Source: Chara braunii (lineage: Eukaryota; Streptophyta; Charophyceae; Charales; Characeae). Taken from it: DNA of 23,498 nt. Shown in pieces: positions 9,721-18,097 of this stretch. Made by a program: the position numbers and the translations under genes. The notes below the pieces were generated by a model. It was not told the origin of the DNA. It saw only the letters and a list, made by a program, of their open reading frames with translations, and did not search any database. Location of the stretch: the NCBI GenBank assembly GCA_003427395.1, contig BFEA01000306.1, positions 507,895 through 531,392 on the forward strand, written 5' to 3'. The first letter of the stretch is position 1; the number at the start of each line of letters is the position of its first letter.

Positions 9721-10260
9721 CTAATTCAAGGTCCTACTCTCGATTCTGATCGGTCTTTCCTTGCCCTCCTCGCTTTTCTGTATCAATACGCCTCCTACTG
9801 CCATTGGGCTGCCATCTGTCTCTAGGATGAAGGGCCGTCCTACTTCGTCATTGAAGCAGGGTGCTGCTAAGATAACCTGATCGGACGACAGGATGTCTTT
9901 CAGTGTCTCGGCTGCCTCTTCCCTATCCTCAGTCCAATCCATAGTGCCACCTTCCCTAATCATCGCGCGGATAGGTTCTGCTATCTTTGCGAAATCTTTG
10001 ATGAAGACCCTCCAAAATCCAACCACCCCTAGGAAGGCTCGTACTTCCGTCGTGGTACGCAGAGGTGTCGGCCACTGAGAGATCTTATCTGTCTTTGCTG
10101 GGTCGGGTCGTCTCCCATAGGCCCCACAGCGAAATCCCAGTATAGTTACCTCTGGGACAGCCAGGATGCTCTTTGGCCCACTTGCGGTAATATTATAGAG
10201 CAAGAACCGCTGTAGAAGATCCTTGATATCTTGCAGGTGATCCCAAACAAATTTTCGCAC
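9721..10260 (-). pseudogene. Reverse transcriptase thumb/connection and start of RNase H
   Basis: The frame runs from KFVWDHLQDIKDLLQRF through the conserved ILGFRCGAYGRRPDPAKT and TTTEVRAFLGVVGFWRVFI, the standard gypsy block after the YIDD motif, into the RNase H opening PFILETDGSPMAVGGVLIQ (Asp at residue 149). It ends at the TAG at 9721-9723, with RNase H continuing in the same frame beyond. It is out of frame with the preceding reverse-transcriptase segment because of a 1-base loss near 10287-10292, in the context GGCACAAGGAC on the coding strand. Confidence 0.9.
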
Positions 10261-10646
10261 ACCTGGCTCGACCGCTGTCTCGTCCTTGTGCCTTTTACGG
10301 GATTATCATCTATATACGGTTCACACTTCTCTGGAAACATATCCCCTGTGACGGCGAACATCCTCCTCTGAGCCTCTGCTACCGCATTTGTGAAACCGAT
10401 AGGGGTCACTTGCATCTGCAACTGTCCTACAGAGGTGTGCATTGCGGTGTACGGTCTATCCCTCGCGTCGAGCGGCAACTGATCATATCCTGAGTACAAG
10501 TCAACCAGGGAGTAAATGCTCCGCCCCGCATGAGGCTCTGCCAACAACTCGGCCTGTGGAAGCGAGCCTGTGTCCCTAATTGTTACCGCATTGAGCTTCT
10601 GCAGGTCCTGGATCCACTTGAGCGTCTTATTGGGCTTCCTGAACAC
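10146..10646 (-). pseudogene. Reverse transcriptase palm segment with YIDD
   Basis: Recognisable gypsy RT blocks are FRKPNKTLKWIQDLQKLNAV, YSLVDLYSGYDQLPLDARD (first catalytic Asp at residue 49 of this frame), GFTNAVAEAQRRM, and the catalytic PYIDDN (YIDD at 111-114). The genuine protein would enter from the preceding frame at about 10640, where one or a few bases are missing within the usual SPYAS-x-W-FRKP block. It would leave at about 10290. After residue 120 the frame drifts into non-conserved sequence and should not be read as RT. The GTG at its head is not a true start. The catalytic Asp residues are all present, so loss is by frame, not by active-site mutation. Confidence 0.92.
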
Positions 10647-11112
10647 GCATAGGGGGATGCGGTCGGTTCAGCCACGAAAGATTCTATCTTAGCTCTAAGC
10701 AGGTCGGTAACCTCCGCTGCTATCCCAAACTCATAGGTGGACACTTTATCATTCCAACACTCGTGCTGTACGGTGTGGATCCTGACAGGGGGAACTAGCT
10801 TTCCGTCCAATCTCCCTTTCTGATGATCGTTGAAAGCGAAAGCTAAATGAAACTCTTGACATGCCCTTCTTATCAACTGAGTTTCTTCCGGTGTTAGGAA
10901 CCCTTCCACTCCTATTTTCATGGTATCTGCTACGTCATCTGGTATGCGATGCTCTTCCGTTGCTCGCCTCTCCCTTATAACCCGTAGGATTTCCTCTTCC
11001 TTTTCCATGACCTCTTCCTTTGATGTTTCTACCAGGATCGAGACCGGCTTGGCCTTCTTGCCTACGGGTTTGTACTTTCGCACACTTCCTTCTGGGATCG
11101 TTCTCCTAAAAA
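10583..11112 (-). pseudogene. Pol N-terminus / reverse transcriptase fingers region
   Basis: This frame begins inside the protease ORF, 1 base back from it, and is open through the overlap. It is typical of the protease-to-RT linker (KYKPVGKKAKPVSIL) and then RT fingers: GFLTPEETQLIRRACQEF, FAFNDHQKGRLD, VPPVRIHTVQHECW, and ends in the SPYA block before the next frameshift. Downstream of about 10640 its own frame is non-conserved. There is no ATG at the right place. Entry by -1 frameshifting at the UUUUUUA heptamer 11107-11113 would fuse it in phase to gag-protease; alternatively one T was lost from the same T run. Confidence 0.85.
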
Positions 11113-12900
11113 ATGAACAGTCGGGATCGGCCTTGCTACTTCCAAGACGCGGGGCTGGATGCTGACTAGCTTCCCATTCAGACAGTAACCCTTTCGGACC
11201 CCATCCTCAAATCTAGCAAGCGCTGCGGGGTCCACCCCAACTTTGTGATACCTGATGGCCTTAATGAGTTGTAGCAAATCTGAGATTTCAAGCACCACCT
11301 CCGACGTTTCGTTCCGGCCTTCCTTTGGTTTGGGCAGGCTGGCCCCAAGCTCGACTTCCGACTCTTTTTCTGCCACCATAACTTTCAGGCCCTCGTCCTC
11401 TTGCCTCCTCTTCTTCAGGGGTAAACCCATCTTGATCCACTCCTTCTTGCTAAAGACTTCCTCAATCATGATTTCTACTCTTTCTCTCATGCCTTGCATC
11501 CGTGCGAATGCGCCTTTCCGCGCGCTTTCTTCAAACGTCGGCGACCAGGTTGCTAACTTACCCTTGGGAGGGTCCCCTCCAGTTCCGAGGAGTCGGAGAA
11601 GTTCTTCGCGACCAGTCACCGGATCCTCTATGTCTACCATATATGTGCCATCATGCAGGTGTATGCCAATCATTTCTACATTGGCGCACCATGGTCTCCC
11701 GAGAATTATGTCATGGTCCATTTCTTCCATGACGGTCATCCGTTGGAAATACCAGATGGATTCCCGAATTCCTGCCCTGACCGCGCATTTGGTAACATAC
11801 CCAGTGAAGGGAATTTCTCCGCCTCCTCCCCTGATACTCCCTGCTACTTCCTTGTTTACTGTGCACCTCGTGATCGTTGCGAAATCCCGTTGTACGAGGG
11901 TAATTTTTGCGCCGCCGTCCACTAATGCATCGGTGTGGTGGTTTTCGACCTGGACTTTAAGTTTTCCTACAGGCAGTGCGTGGAAGCTAAGTTTAGTGCC
12001 GGGCGGTGCTCTCATTACTTCGCCACCTTCTCGGTCCGGCAGACTCAGACGAATATCGACAAAGGCTTTTTCCAAGTCTTCCAAGCCCCCTGCAATGCTT
12101 TGGAGGTTAGAGACTCCTTGTGGTGCCTCTGCCTCCTCGGGTCCTTGTTCTTGTGGTTCCAGAGCCTCCTCTACTTCTACACGTCTCCGCGTCAATAGCT
12201 GCCTGAGGCCCTTGAGCAGTCTCGGGCTTGCCTGCAACATGGTCTGGAAGGATACTAACACCATGGTGCCCAGGAGTTTGCTCAGTGTGTCATCTAATTC
12301 GGGCAGCGTCAGAATCGGAATCTGGTATCTGAACTTCTTTTTTGCCGCTGTGGCTTTGTCTACCGGTTCCTCTTCCCTCGTTTTTCCATAGACCTTCTCC
12401 TGTTCCCCGGCCTCCGCTTCCTCCTGATCCGCACGAGCCCCCACGACTTCTTCCATTGCTGTGTCTCGGATGAGCTTCTTTTCCTCGCCAGCCCGTCGGG
12501 TAGTGATATTTACCCTATCCTGCCCATTGCCTTCTAGGATAAAATTGGCCTGCGGTCCCCGTCCCCTTGGCTGGTCCCAGACAATCTCGACTATCGACTC
12601 TGCTTCTACGACAACTATTTCTAAGTTATTCAGGAGGATTACGGCTCGCCGCATCCCTCCTGGCGAGTTCCAATTGACACGCTCTCCCCTGGGTCCGAGG
12701 ATCTCGCCTTTGAGGGACCTGCTGCACCTCTGCCGCTCGATATCGTGATTGAGTCTCGGACACGCCCGTACGAAATGCCCAATCACGGTGCAATACTTGC
12801 ACTGTTCGTTGGTCGGGTCCCTCCTGCCAAATCCCCGGTTTGCTACAGCTGCCGGGACCACGGCTTCTTGAGGTGGGAGGGCGGGTCGGGATACTTGCAC
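11062..12900 (-). CDS. Gag nucleocapsid and aspartic protease (Gag-Pro)
   Basis: This 612-codon frame is in the same phase as gag, separated from it by one TAG. Counting from the codon after that TAG, a retroviral CCHC zinc knuckle occupies C34-C37-H42-C47 (CX2CX4HX4C). An acidic Glu-rich linker (about 140-300) precedes a retropepsin-like domain with ALVDGGAKI (D328-G329-G330) and the distal ILGRPW (399-404). The active-site triplet is D-G-G instead of the usual D-S/T-G, which a single AGC to GGC change would explain. The knuckle should bind element RNA and the protease should cleave the polyprotein. The C-terminus overlaps the RT frame by about 50 nt containing a slippery heptamer. There is no plausible ATG at the head, so it is expected as an extension of Gag. 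Confidence 0.88.
   Translation of the reverse strand: MQVSRPALPPQEAVVPAAVANRGFGRRDPTNEQCKYCTVIGHFVRACPRLNHDIERQRCSRSLKGEILGPRGERVNWNSPGGMRRAVILLNNLEIVVVEAESIVEIVWDQPRGRGPQANFILEGNGQDRVNITTRRAGEEKKLIRDTAMEEVVGARADQEEAEAGEQEKVYGKTREEEPVDKATAAKKKFRYQIPILTLPELDDTLSKLLGTMVLVSFQTMLQASPRLLKGLRQLLTRRRVEVEEALEPQEQGPEEAEAPQGVSNLQSIAGGLEDLEKAFVDIRLSLPDREGGEVMRAPPGTKLSFHALPVGKLKVQVENHHTDALVDGGAKITLVQRDFATITRCTVNKEVAGSIRGGGGEIPFTGYVTKCAVRAGIRESIWYFQRMTVMEEMDHDIILGRPWCANVEMIGIHLHDGTYMVDIEDPVTGREELLRLLGTGGDPPKGKLATWSPTFEESARKGAFARMQGMRERVEIMIEEVFSKKEWIKMGLPLKKRRQEDEGLKVMVAEKESEVELGASLPKPKEGRNETSEVVLEISDLLQLIKAIRYHKVGVDPAALARFEDGVRKGYCLNGKLVSIQPRVLEVARPIPTVHFLGERSQKEVCESTNP
11107..11113 (-). promoter_or_regulatory. 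Candidate -1 ribosomal frameshift site, U_UUU_UUA
   Basis: On the coding strand the protease frame reads CAT TTT TTA GGA at codons 596-599, so the heptamer T_TTT_TTA has the X_XXY_YYZ phase needed for -1 slippage. Slipping there moves exactly into the frame that encodes the RT linker and fingers, 14 codons before the protease stop at 11062. U_UUU_UUA is the heptamer used at HIV-1 gag-pol. I could not fold the downstream RNA by eye. The competing reading is that a T run lost one base. Confidence 0.5.
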
Positions 12901-12903
12901 CTA
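12901..12903 (-). other. In-frame UAG separating capsid from nucleocapsid/protease
   Basis: Coding-strand context is GTA ATG TAG GTG CAA. The frame is open for hundreds of codons on both sides, and the zinc knuckle lies only 34 codons beyond. It is either a CAG-to-TAG nonsense mutation, as in RNase H of the same element, or a readthrough stop. The following bases do not match the strong CARYYA readthrough consensus, so mutation is the likelier reading. Confidence 0.85.
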
Positions 12904-14322
12904 CATTACTAATAGCGCGCTTTCCATTCTTTTTATCTTATTGTCAACCCCGTGCACCCTTTCATGCAGACTCTCTATTCCCTTTTTGACCTTATCCCCC
13001 GTTTTCCCGGTCAGGTCTATAATCTCCCCTTCCTTAAGCAAGGCCAGGGTCTCCGTTACCACTGTCTTCTCTGCAAGATCTGTTACCGTACTGAAATCCA
13101 CATCCCTTGTATATTCAAACTTGCTGGTCTGCTGGTATGCTGACAAAATCTTATCCTTATCAAACTCGGAGAATTGCCTGAGGAAATATTTACTCATTAT
13201 GTGGTCCGTTACCCCGGGAATTTGCAGCGCCACTAACGTAAATGCCCTTAGGAAATCGTTGTAAGTCGCATAGTTTTTCCTCTGGACTGCGACTAATTCG
13301 GCCTCTGTTGCCATTTTCTCTGCCTTCAGGTATTTCCTCATCATATCGTTCCTGGTTTCTTTCCAGGATCCACTCGACGCGACGATGGCCATAATGTCCC
13401 TTCCCAAGCTCAGCGACACGTGCTGCCCTAGGTGCTCCATCTTTTCCTCTTCCGTCCATTTTAATAAGGCTGCTAGGTTCTCATAGTCTATCAGAAACTC
13501 CGTAATGTTTGCCCCATCGAACGTGAGTTTCTTCTTTGCATCTGCGAGGTATCCCTGGTTCTTGTTTAGTGCCCGGGTGAGGGTGGTGACTATCCTCTTG
13601 AGACCACCTTCGGAGCTACCCGCTTCTCCAGCTGCACTGGTCCCTTCCCCTTCCTTGCTTTCCCTCTGCTTCTCCCTGGTTTTCGGCGTTCCTTCTGGGT
13701 CAAACCATCCTAACACCCTTTCCCTAAGGCTCCAGAGTCCGTCGCACACCCCTGTTACTTTCGGCGTGGCTGGCAGTCGGCTAGTGCCGCTGTCGATGGC
13801 AGGGGGGGACATAGCGTTTTTCGTCCCCTCCGCCGGGGGGTCGTTCTTGTCCTTCCCCTTCTTGCTAGGCGTTCCTTTGTGGCTATTGTCCCTCCCCTCA
13901 TACTTGGCCTCGTCCTGACCGGTCCTGTGTCCCTCACGTGACCCTGCGCCCTGGGGGTCCTCCTCATCCTCGGCCATCATCTGCTCGATAAGCCTTGCCT
14001 TAAATTCTGCAGTCTGCTTTTCTATTTTTGCCAATTTACAACTGGCATCCAAGACTTTTGTCTTTTTAGGGGTGGCTCCTGCTGAGTTCCGACGGCTTAT
14101 TCTCATATCGTTTCCGCCTTCCCTGTTGTCCTGAGGTCCCCTTTTGCTACCCCCAACTTTTCCCGAGCTTTCTCCAGTTGAGGCGTCCTTTCCGTCTTCT
14201 CGGGTTCCTTCCAATTTGGTTGACTCTCGATCCCTGGCCGATCCCTCGTTTCGTTCCCCATCCCCATTCGTGCCCTGATTCCCTCCGCTCTGCAGGTCGT
14301 CGATCCCTTCCTCAGTCGCCAT
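12901..14322 (-). CDS. Retrotransposon Gag (capsid) up to the UAG
   Basis: Gag would assemble the cytoplasmic virus-like particle. I start it at the ATG at 14322 (MATEEG), which has G at -3 and G at +4, rather than 21 bases earlier at 14343. The first ~250 residues are Gly/Lys/Glu-rich and disordered-looking, with a short coiled segment (LAKIEKQTAEFKARL). The capsid-like part begins near LTFDGANITEFLIDYENLAAL and continues through WKETRNDMMRKYLKAE and FSEFDKDKILSAYQQT, the helical pattern of gypsy retrotransposon gag. The end is a heptad-like helix (VKKGIESLHERVHGVDNKI), preceded by EIIDLTG, a possible SUMO-interacting core. The zinc knuckle normally at Gag's C-terminus lies beyond the UAG. 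Capsid assignment is by overall pattern, not by one invariant motif. Confidence 0.85.
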   Translation of the reverse strand: MATEEGIDDLQSGGNQGTNGDGERNEGSARDRESTKLEGTREDGKDASTGESSGKVGGSKRGPQDNREGGNDMRISRRNSAGATPKKTKVLDASCKLAKIEKQTAEFKARLIEQMMAEDEEDPQGAGSREGHRTGQDEAKYEGRDNSHKGTPSKKGKDKNDPPAEGTKNAMSPPAIDSGTSRLPATPKVTGVCDGLWSLRERVLGWFDPEGTPKTREKQRESKEGEGTSAAGEAGSSEGGLKRIVTTLTRALNKNQGYLADAKKKLTFDGANITEFLIDYENLAALLKWTEEEKMEHLGQHVSLSLGRDIMAIVASSGSWKETRNDMMRKYLKAEKMATEAELVAVQRKNYATYNDFLRAFTLVALQIPGVTDHIMSKYFLRQFSEFDKDKILSAYQQTSKFEYTRDVDFSTVTDLAEKTVVTETLALLKEGEIIDLTGKTGDKVKKGIESLHERVHGVDNKIKRMESALLVM

Positions 14323-14343
14323 TTCTTTACCTTGCCTGCACAT

Positions 14344-14778
14344 GGAATTTTCTTTTTGCGAAAAAGTAGTCGGTTGTTCATAACTGCCCTAGTCCCGACC
14401 CTAAAACCCGCCTATTCCCATGTTTTTTTTTTTGAGTTTTATATTAATCGGTCCGACTCTCTTGACTTTTCTTTCCCAGGGCATCCTCCAGGTTTTCTCC
14501 CGCCGGTGGACTTGCCGCCGCTGCTTGGCATTTTATCACTGCCGTGCTTTGGCTCTTAGGGCGGTGTTCGAGCCAAGTGGCCTCCTTATCGAGGATGGCC
14601 CTTTCGGCTTATTGGCATCCAGGTGCCCCAGAATTTTTGGAGCGGTGGTCTTCCTACTTCCTCCCTGCCGCATCATTGGGTCGGCCGGAACTCCAATCAC
14701 TGTCCCTCTTTTGTTGATGGCTGCCTACTTATCTTAGTACCCATCCTTTATTTCCCAACCTCTTCCTGACGCGTTTTC
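14344..14778. other. Spacer between ORF D and gag, with TATA-like box
   Basis: It has no coding sequence. On the minus strand TATAAAA lies at 14443-14437, about 115 nt upstream of the gag ATG and within an A-rich run, so gag-pol could have its own promoter separate from ORFs A-D; this is inference from one motif. A T12 run (about 14422-14433 on +) lies beside it. I see no primer-binding site and no segment repeated downstream of integrase, so this is probably not an LTR. Confidence 0.4.
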
Positions 14779-15539
14779 TCATGCTGGTCCCTCAGGCCTG
14801 CCCTGCTCATCCGGTTCCTCGAACAGGTCAGCCAACCCAGCAAGGTAATTTTCCCCCATCTCTATTTCCCTGATAATTATTGGCTCATATTCTTCAAAAG
14901 ACAGGTGGGGCAATCCGAATATCAAGATCTTGAGTAATTCGAGTAGTTCCCAGGCCTGATTCCCCCAGAACGGCCCATGTCTGACCGACACATCATAGAA
15001 CATGCTCGTTGTTTGTGGCCGGAAGAGGAGGATCCAGACTAGGGTCGAATCCACCAGGTCCCTAGCTTTCTTGAGGCTACCAAATACCAAGTCCACCATG
15101 AGATGAGGTACTCGACACCTCAACCCAATCATTGGGGCCTTAAACTCTCGCCAACCTCCGACCTCCACCCGAGTTCTTAATCCCACGTTTCTTCTCCCCC
15201 GCACTTCCTGGCCCACCCTGTTCAACATCCTAGAAGCCCTCTGGAAGATTGGTAGCAACCCATGACCTAATGCCAATTCCGTTCCTAGCATGTACCATCC
15301 AAGTTCCGGCAGGTATATGGTCCCCATTACCCTAAGATCGGTATACAGATCGTTTCCCGGTCCCCTGTTAATTCTCATACCACCCCACAAACATTCCACC
15401 ATCATGAACGCCTGACCTCTTCCCAGGGTCACAGCCCTCCATTCGACGTCCAATCCTTTACCTCCCATCCGCCTCCACTTTCCGTGAGTGGCCGCGGGTG
15501 TGTGGACCGTCGCAACATCAGAGCACGTCTCATCGCCAT
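14779..15539 (-). pseudogene. ORF D: fourth member of the tandem paralog family, 5' end broken by a 25-bp deletion
   Basis: Family and function are unrecognised. The open part (15468-14779, 229 codons) carries every block shared with A-C: GW at 57-58, LALG at 65-68, GGWREFK at 104-110, VPHLMVDLVFG at 120-130, GPFWGN at 165-170, and YLAGLADLFEE at 208-218. The original start is probably the ATG at 15539 (AAAAATGGCG, strong context), which matches the start of duplicate D'. Between that ATG and GTCGAATGG, D is 25 bp shorter than D', so the first codons are out of frame and the EVSLP block is lost. The open-frame Met at 15468 is therefore secondary. The C-terminus is intact and complements D', which kept the N-terminus. 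Confidence 0.75.
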
Positions 15540-16404
15540 TTTTGACTTAGTAGTCCCCTACACAGTTTAAAGAGCAAGCGGTTTTACTTATTTCATTTAA
15601 TCTTCAGCTCCCGCCCGAACACTCCCCGGTTTCTAGCTTGAACCTTCCGACCTCTTTTATTGGTCCCAGGCCTGATTCCCCCAGAGCGGCCCATGTCTGA
15701 CCGACACATCGCAGAACATGCTCATTGTTTGTGGACGGAAGAGGTGTATCCAGACCAGGGTCGAATCCACCAGGTCCCTAGCTCTCGTGAGGCTACCAAA
15801 TACCAAGTCCACCATGAAATGAGGTACTCGACACCTCAACCCAGTCATTGGGGCCTTAAACTCTCGCCAGCCTCCGACCTCCACCCGAGTTCTTAATCCC
15901 ACGTTTCTTCTCCCCCGCACTTCCTGGCCCACCCTGTTCAACATCCTAGTAGCCCTCTGGAAGATTGGTAGCAACCCGTGACCTAATGCCAATTCCGTTC
16001 CTAGCATGTACCTCCAAGTTCCGGCAGGTATATGGTCCCCGTTACCCTAAGATCGGTATACAAATCGTCTCCTGGTCCCCTGTTAATTCTCATACCATCC
16101 CACAAACATTCCACCATCATGAACGCCTAACCTCTTCCCAGGGTCACGGCCCTCCATTCGACGTCCAATCCTTGGATCATGTAGCTTGCTGGGAGCGATA
16201 CCTCCCATCTGCCTCCACTTTCCGTGGGTGGCCGCGGGTGTGTGGACCGTCGCAACATCCCAGCGTGTCTCATCGCCATTTTTGACTTAGTAGTCCCCTG
16301 CACAGTTTAAACAGCAAGCGATTTTACTTATTTCCTTTAATCTTCAGCTCCCGCCCGAACACTCCCCGGTTTCTAGCTTGAACCTTCCGACCTCTTTTAT
16401 TGAT
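14949..16404. repeat. Tandem duplication, about 716 bp and 740 bp copies
   Basis: Copy 1 is 14949-15664 and copy 2 is 15665-16404. Both open with CCCAGGCCTGATTCCCCCAG and end with ACCTCTTTTATTG. They are about 95% alike by eye and differ mainly by the 25 bp missing in copy 1, so the duplication is fairly recent. Each copy contains the gene-D coding segment from its 5' flank to about residue 174 of the open frame. Copy 1 also runs into the remaining 3' part of gene D. Confidence 0.93.
15657..16279 (-). pseudogene. ORF D': truncated duplicate of ORF D
   Basis: From the ATG at 16279 (MAMRHAG) the frame encodes a basic N-terminus and GGRWEVSLPAS, the counterpart of VEVSLP in ORF C, so this copy shows how D once began. 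It then breaks three ways: a TAG at 16129-16127 (codon 51, where D has CAG), a 1-base deletion at about 16012, and loss of the last ~55 codons at the duplication junction, where the frame ends a few codons after GNQAW. The rest (16007-15657, 116 codons) is nearly identical to D. It cannot make a full protein and is useful as a record of the ancestral 5' end. Confidence 0.85.
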
Positions 16405-16432
16405 CCGTCCCTTAGTCCATTGGCTCATACAA

Positions 16433-17170
16433 TCAGTACAGATCATCCACGTACACCATCCCTTGACTTATTTCCTGTCGGATGACACCCCACAGGACCT
16501 CACTTCCCACGACCGGAGCCCTCGGCCTGGTGCTAAACACAGCACGCAGGATGCGCAGCACCTCGTACTTCTGCTCTCCACTGAATGGGCCCATTTCTAG
16601 GAAGGCCCGATAGTATTGTCGATGTACCATAGCATCTTCATATGTCAGGCTTGCGAGGTCGGCTACCGCTCGTCTAACAAGTCCCAGACCGCCCAGCCTT
16701 TCCAGTTGGAAGGGCGGCAGCCTCATTCGTACATTTTCACTAGGCAATTCGAAACTCCCGACCATGGCTACCCTAAGGTCCGCTGTTACATCGTCAACCC
16801 CCGGATCTGCGAACTCAAATCCCGCTCGCCATACTAACTGCCATGCCCCTTCAAACATGCTCAACGGGTCTTCTCCTGATGCCAACCGAACTTCGAACTC
16901 CCTCCACCCATCCTCTGACACATACAGCCGTCCTTCTGCACGCACATGCCCCCGCGGGTCCGGGTTCCATTCCCCATTCTCATCCGCACGCCACTCAACT
17001 TTCGTCACCAAGTAAACCATATTTTCCGCAAGCTCGACCCCGACCCAATCCGGCACCTGGTGCCAGCCTCCACTTGCCACCGGCAAGCTAACTTCTACCC
17101 CACTCGGTACTTCCCTAGGCGGTTCAATGCCCAAGGGGCGTTCCTCAAGGAATGTTTTTCTTCGCACCAT
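16433..17170 (-). CDS. ORF C: tandem paralog family, unknown function
   Basis: I choose the ATG at 17170 (MVRRKTF; context GCGATGG) over the one 13 codons earlier because it matches the MVRE start and GCGATGGT context of ORF B, giving 245 residues. Shared blocks, counted from this Met, are VEVSLP at 25-30, GWREFE at 88-93, a degenerate LASG at 96-99, an acidic region in place of GGWREFK, GPFSGE at 194-199 followed by YEVLRIL, and a C-terminal IRQEISQGMVYV. It is the most diverged member in the middle and lacks the LFEE tail of A, B and D. No signal peptide, membrane segment or zinc motif is visible, and the protein is acidic and Trp-rich. It lies 122 bp after B and 153 bp before D'. Confidence 0.75.
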   Translation of the reverse strand: MVRRKTFLEERPLGIEPPREVPSGVEVSLPVASGGWHQVPDWVGVELAENMVYLVTKVEWRADENGEWNPDPRGHVRAEGRLYVSEDGWREFEVRLASGEDPLSMFEGAWQLVWRAGFEFADPGVDDVTADLRVAMVGSFELPSENVRMRLPPFQLERLGGLGLVRRAVADLASLTYEDAMVHRQYYRAFLEMGPFSGEQKYEVLRILRAVFSTRPRAPVVGSEVLWGVIRQEISQGMVYVDDLY

Positions 17171-17292
17171 CGCACAGTCGCCTTTGATTTCCTGGCTCGT
17201 GATCCGCACTGAACCCTACAATGGCCAGACATCCCATTCCCTTATCTTAGCAACGTTTCCCATATTTGCCTGGCCCCACAGCTTTCCCGCAT

Positions 17293-18039
17293 TTACTCGA
17301 ACCACAATACCTCGAACAGTTTGAACACACCATGCAGATAGCAAGGTGTTGCTGCTACCTCACGGCGGATTATGGCCTCCTTAGTTTCCGGGGCCACCTC
17401 CTGCCAGTCAATCCTTTCAATGTCCAAAATGATAAGGACCTCCCGAGCTCTATCACCGTGGAAGGGCCCGAATTTCAAGGACAACCTAAAAAATTCTTCT
17501 GCCAGCCATGCGCAGTCCACGTGTATTCGTTCCATCGTGTCGGCTACCTCTGTTACGTGATCAAAGCCCCCAAACCAGTCTGTCACGAACTCGGGCACCC
17601 AGGTCTTGGTTCGGGTGCCAGGCCGTTTAAATTCCTTCCACCCTCCCATCACGACTCTACTGCTGACCGTATCCCAACCCTGGTTGGCGAACTTTTCCCC
17701 TGCCTGCCGAACCCTTGCTTCTGCGTCCCCTAGAAGCCACATCGGATTCTGCCCTGCCGCAAGTGTCGTGCAGAACAGGTGCCAACCTTGTTCAGAGAGA
17801 ACAACCGTTCCAACCGATTCCACCCTACCTTCCGCAATCTCCTCCCATCCTTCCTCTTCCCTCAGCGGGTTCCAAACACGTTCTATCCATAGGTATGACA
17901 GTTCCGGCACAATTTCATACCCCCGCCAGTCACATGTAGTCCCCTTCCACTCATTACTTGGTGGTATAGACATCTCTACTCCCCTCCCGATTCGTTTTGG
18001 TTCCCACGTGCAGTCCCATAGCTCGAGTTCCCGGACCAT
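17293..18039 (-). CDS. ORF B: tandem paralog family, unknown function
   Basis: This 248-residue frame starts MVRELELW (GCGATGG context). Family blocks are GVEMSIPP at 20-27, GW at 85-86, LAAG at 93-96, GGWKEFK at 132-138, VPEFVTDWFGG at 148-158, FFRLSLKFGPFHGD at 183-196, and YLHGVFKLFE at 234-243. Full-length collinearity with A, C and D argues for a real conserved protein and not a chance frame. No catalytic motif, signal peptide or transmembrane segment is evident. Only 58 bp separate it from ORF A, too little for an ordinary eukaryotic promoter plus terminator. That suggests a shared transcript, splicing, or a viral or transposon origin. I know no family with this pattern. Confidence 0.78.
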   Translation of the reverse strand: MVRELELWDCTWEPKRIGRGVEMSIPPSNEWKGTTCDWRGYEIVPELSYLWIERVWNPLREEEGWEEIAEGRVESVGTVVLSEQGWHLFCTTLAAGQNPMWLLGDAEARVRQAGEKFANQGWDTVSSRVVMGGWKEFKRPGTRTKTWVPEFVTDWFGGFDHVTEVADTMERIHVDCAWLAEEFFRLSLKFGPFHGDRAREVLIILDIERIDWQEVAPETKEAIIRREVAATPCYLHGVFKLFEVLWFE

Positions 18040-18097
18040 CGCTTCCTACCTGCACATAGTCGACCGCCCGTTTCCCAGATAAGTCCCTCCATCCTTT

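Noticed and set aside
11255-12391. 378-codon + strand frame opposite gag-protease
   Set aside because: It is the antisense shadow of the real Gag-Pro frame, which carries the CCHC and protease motifs.
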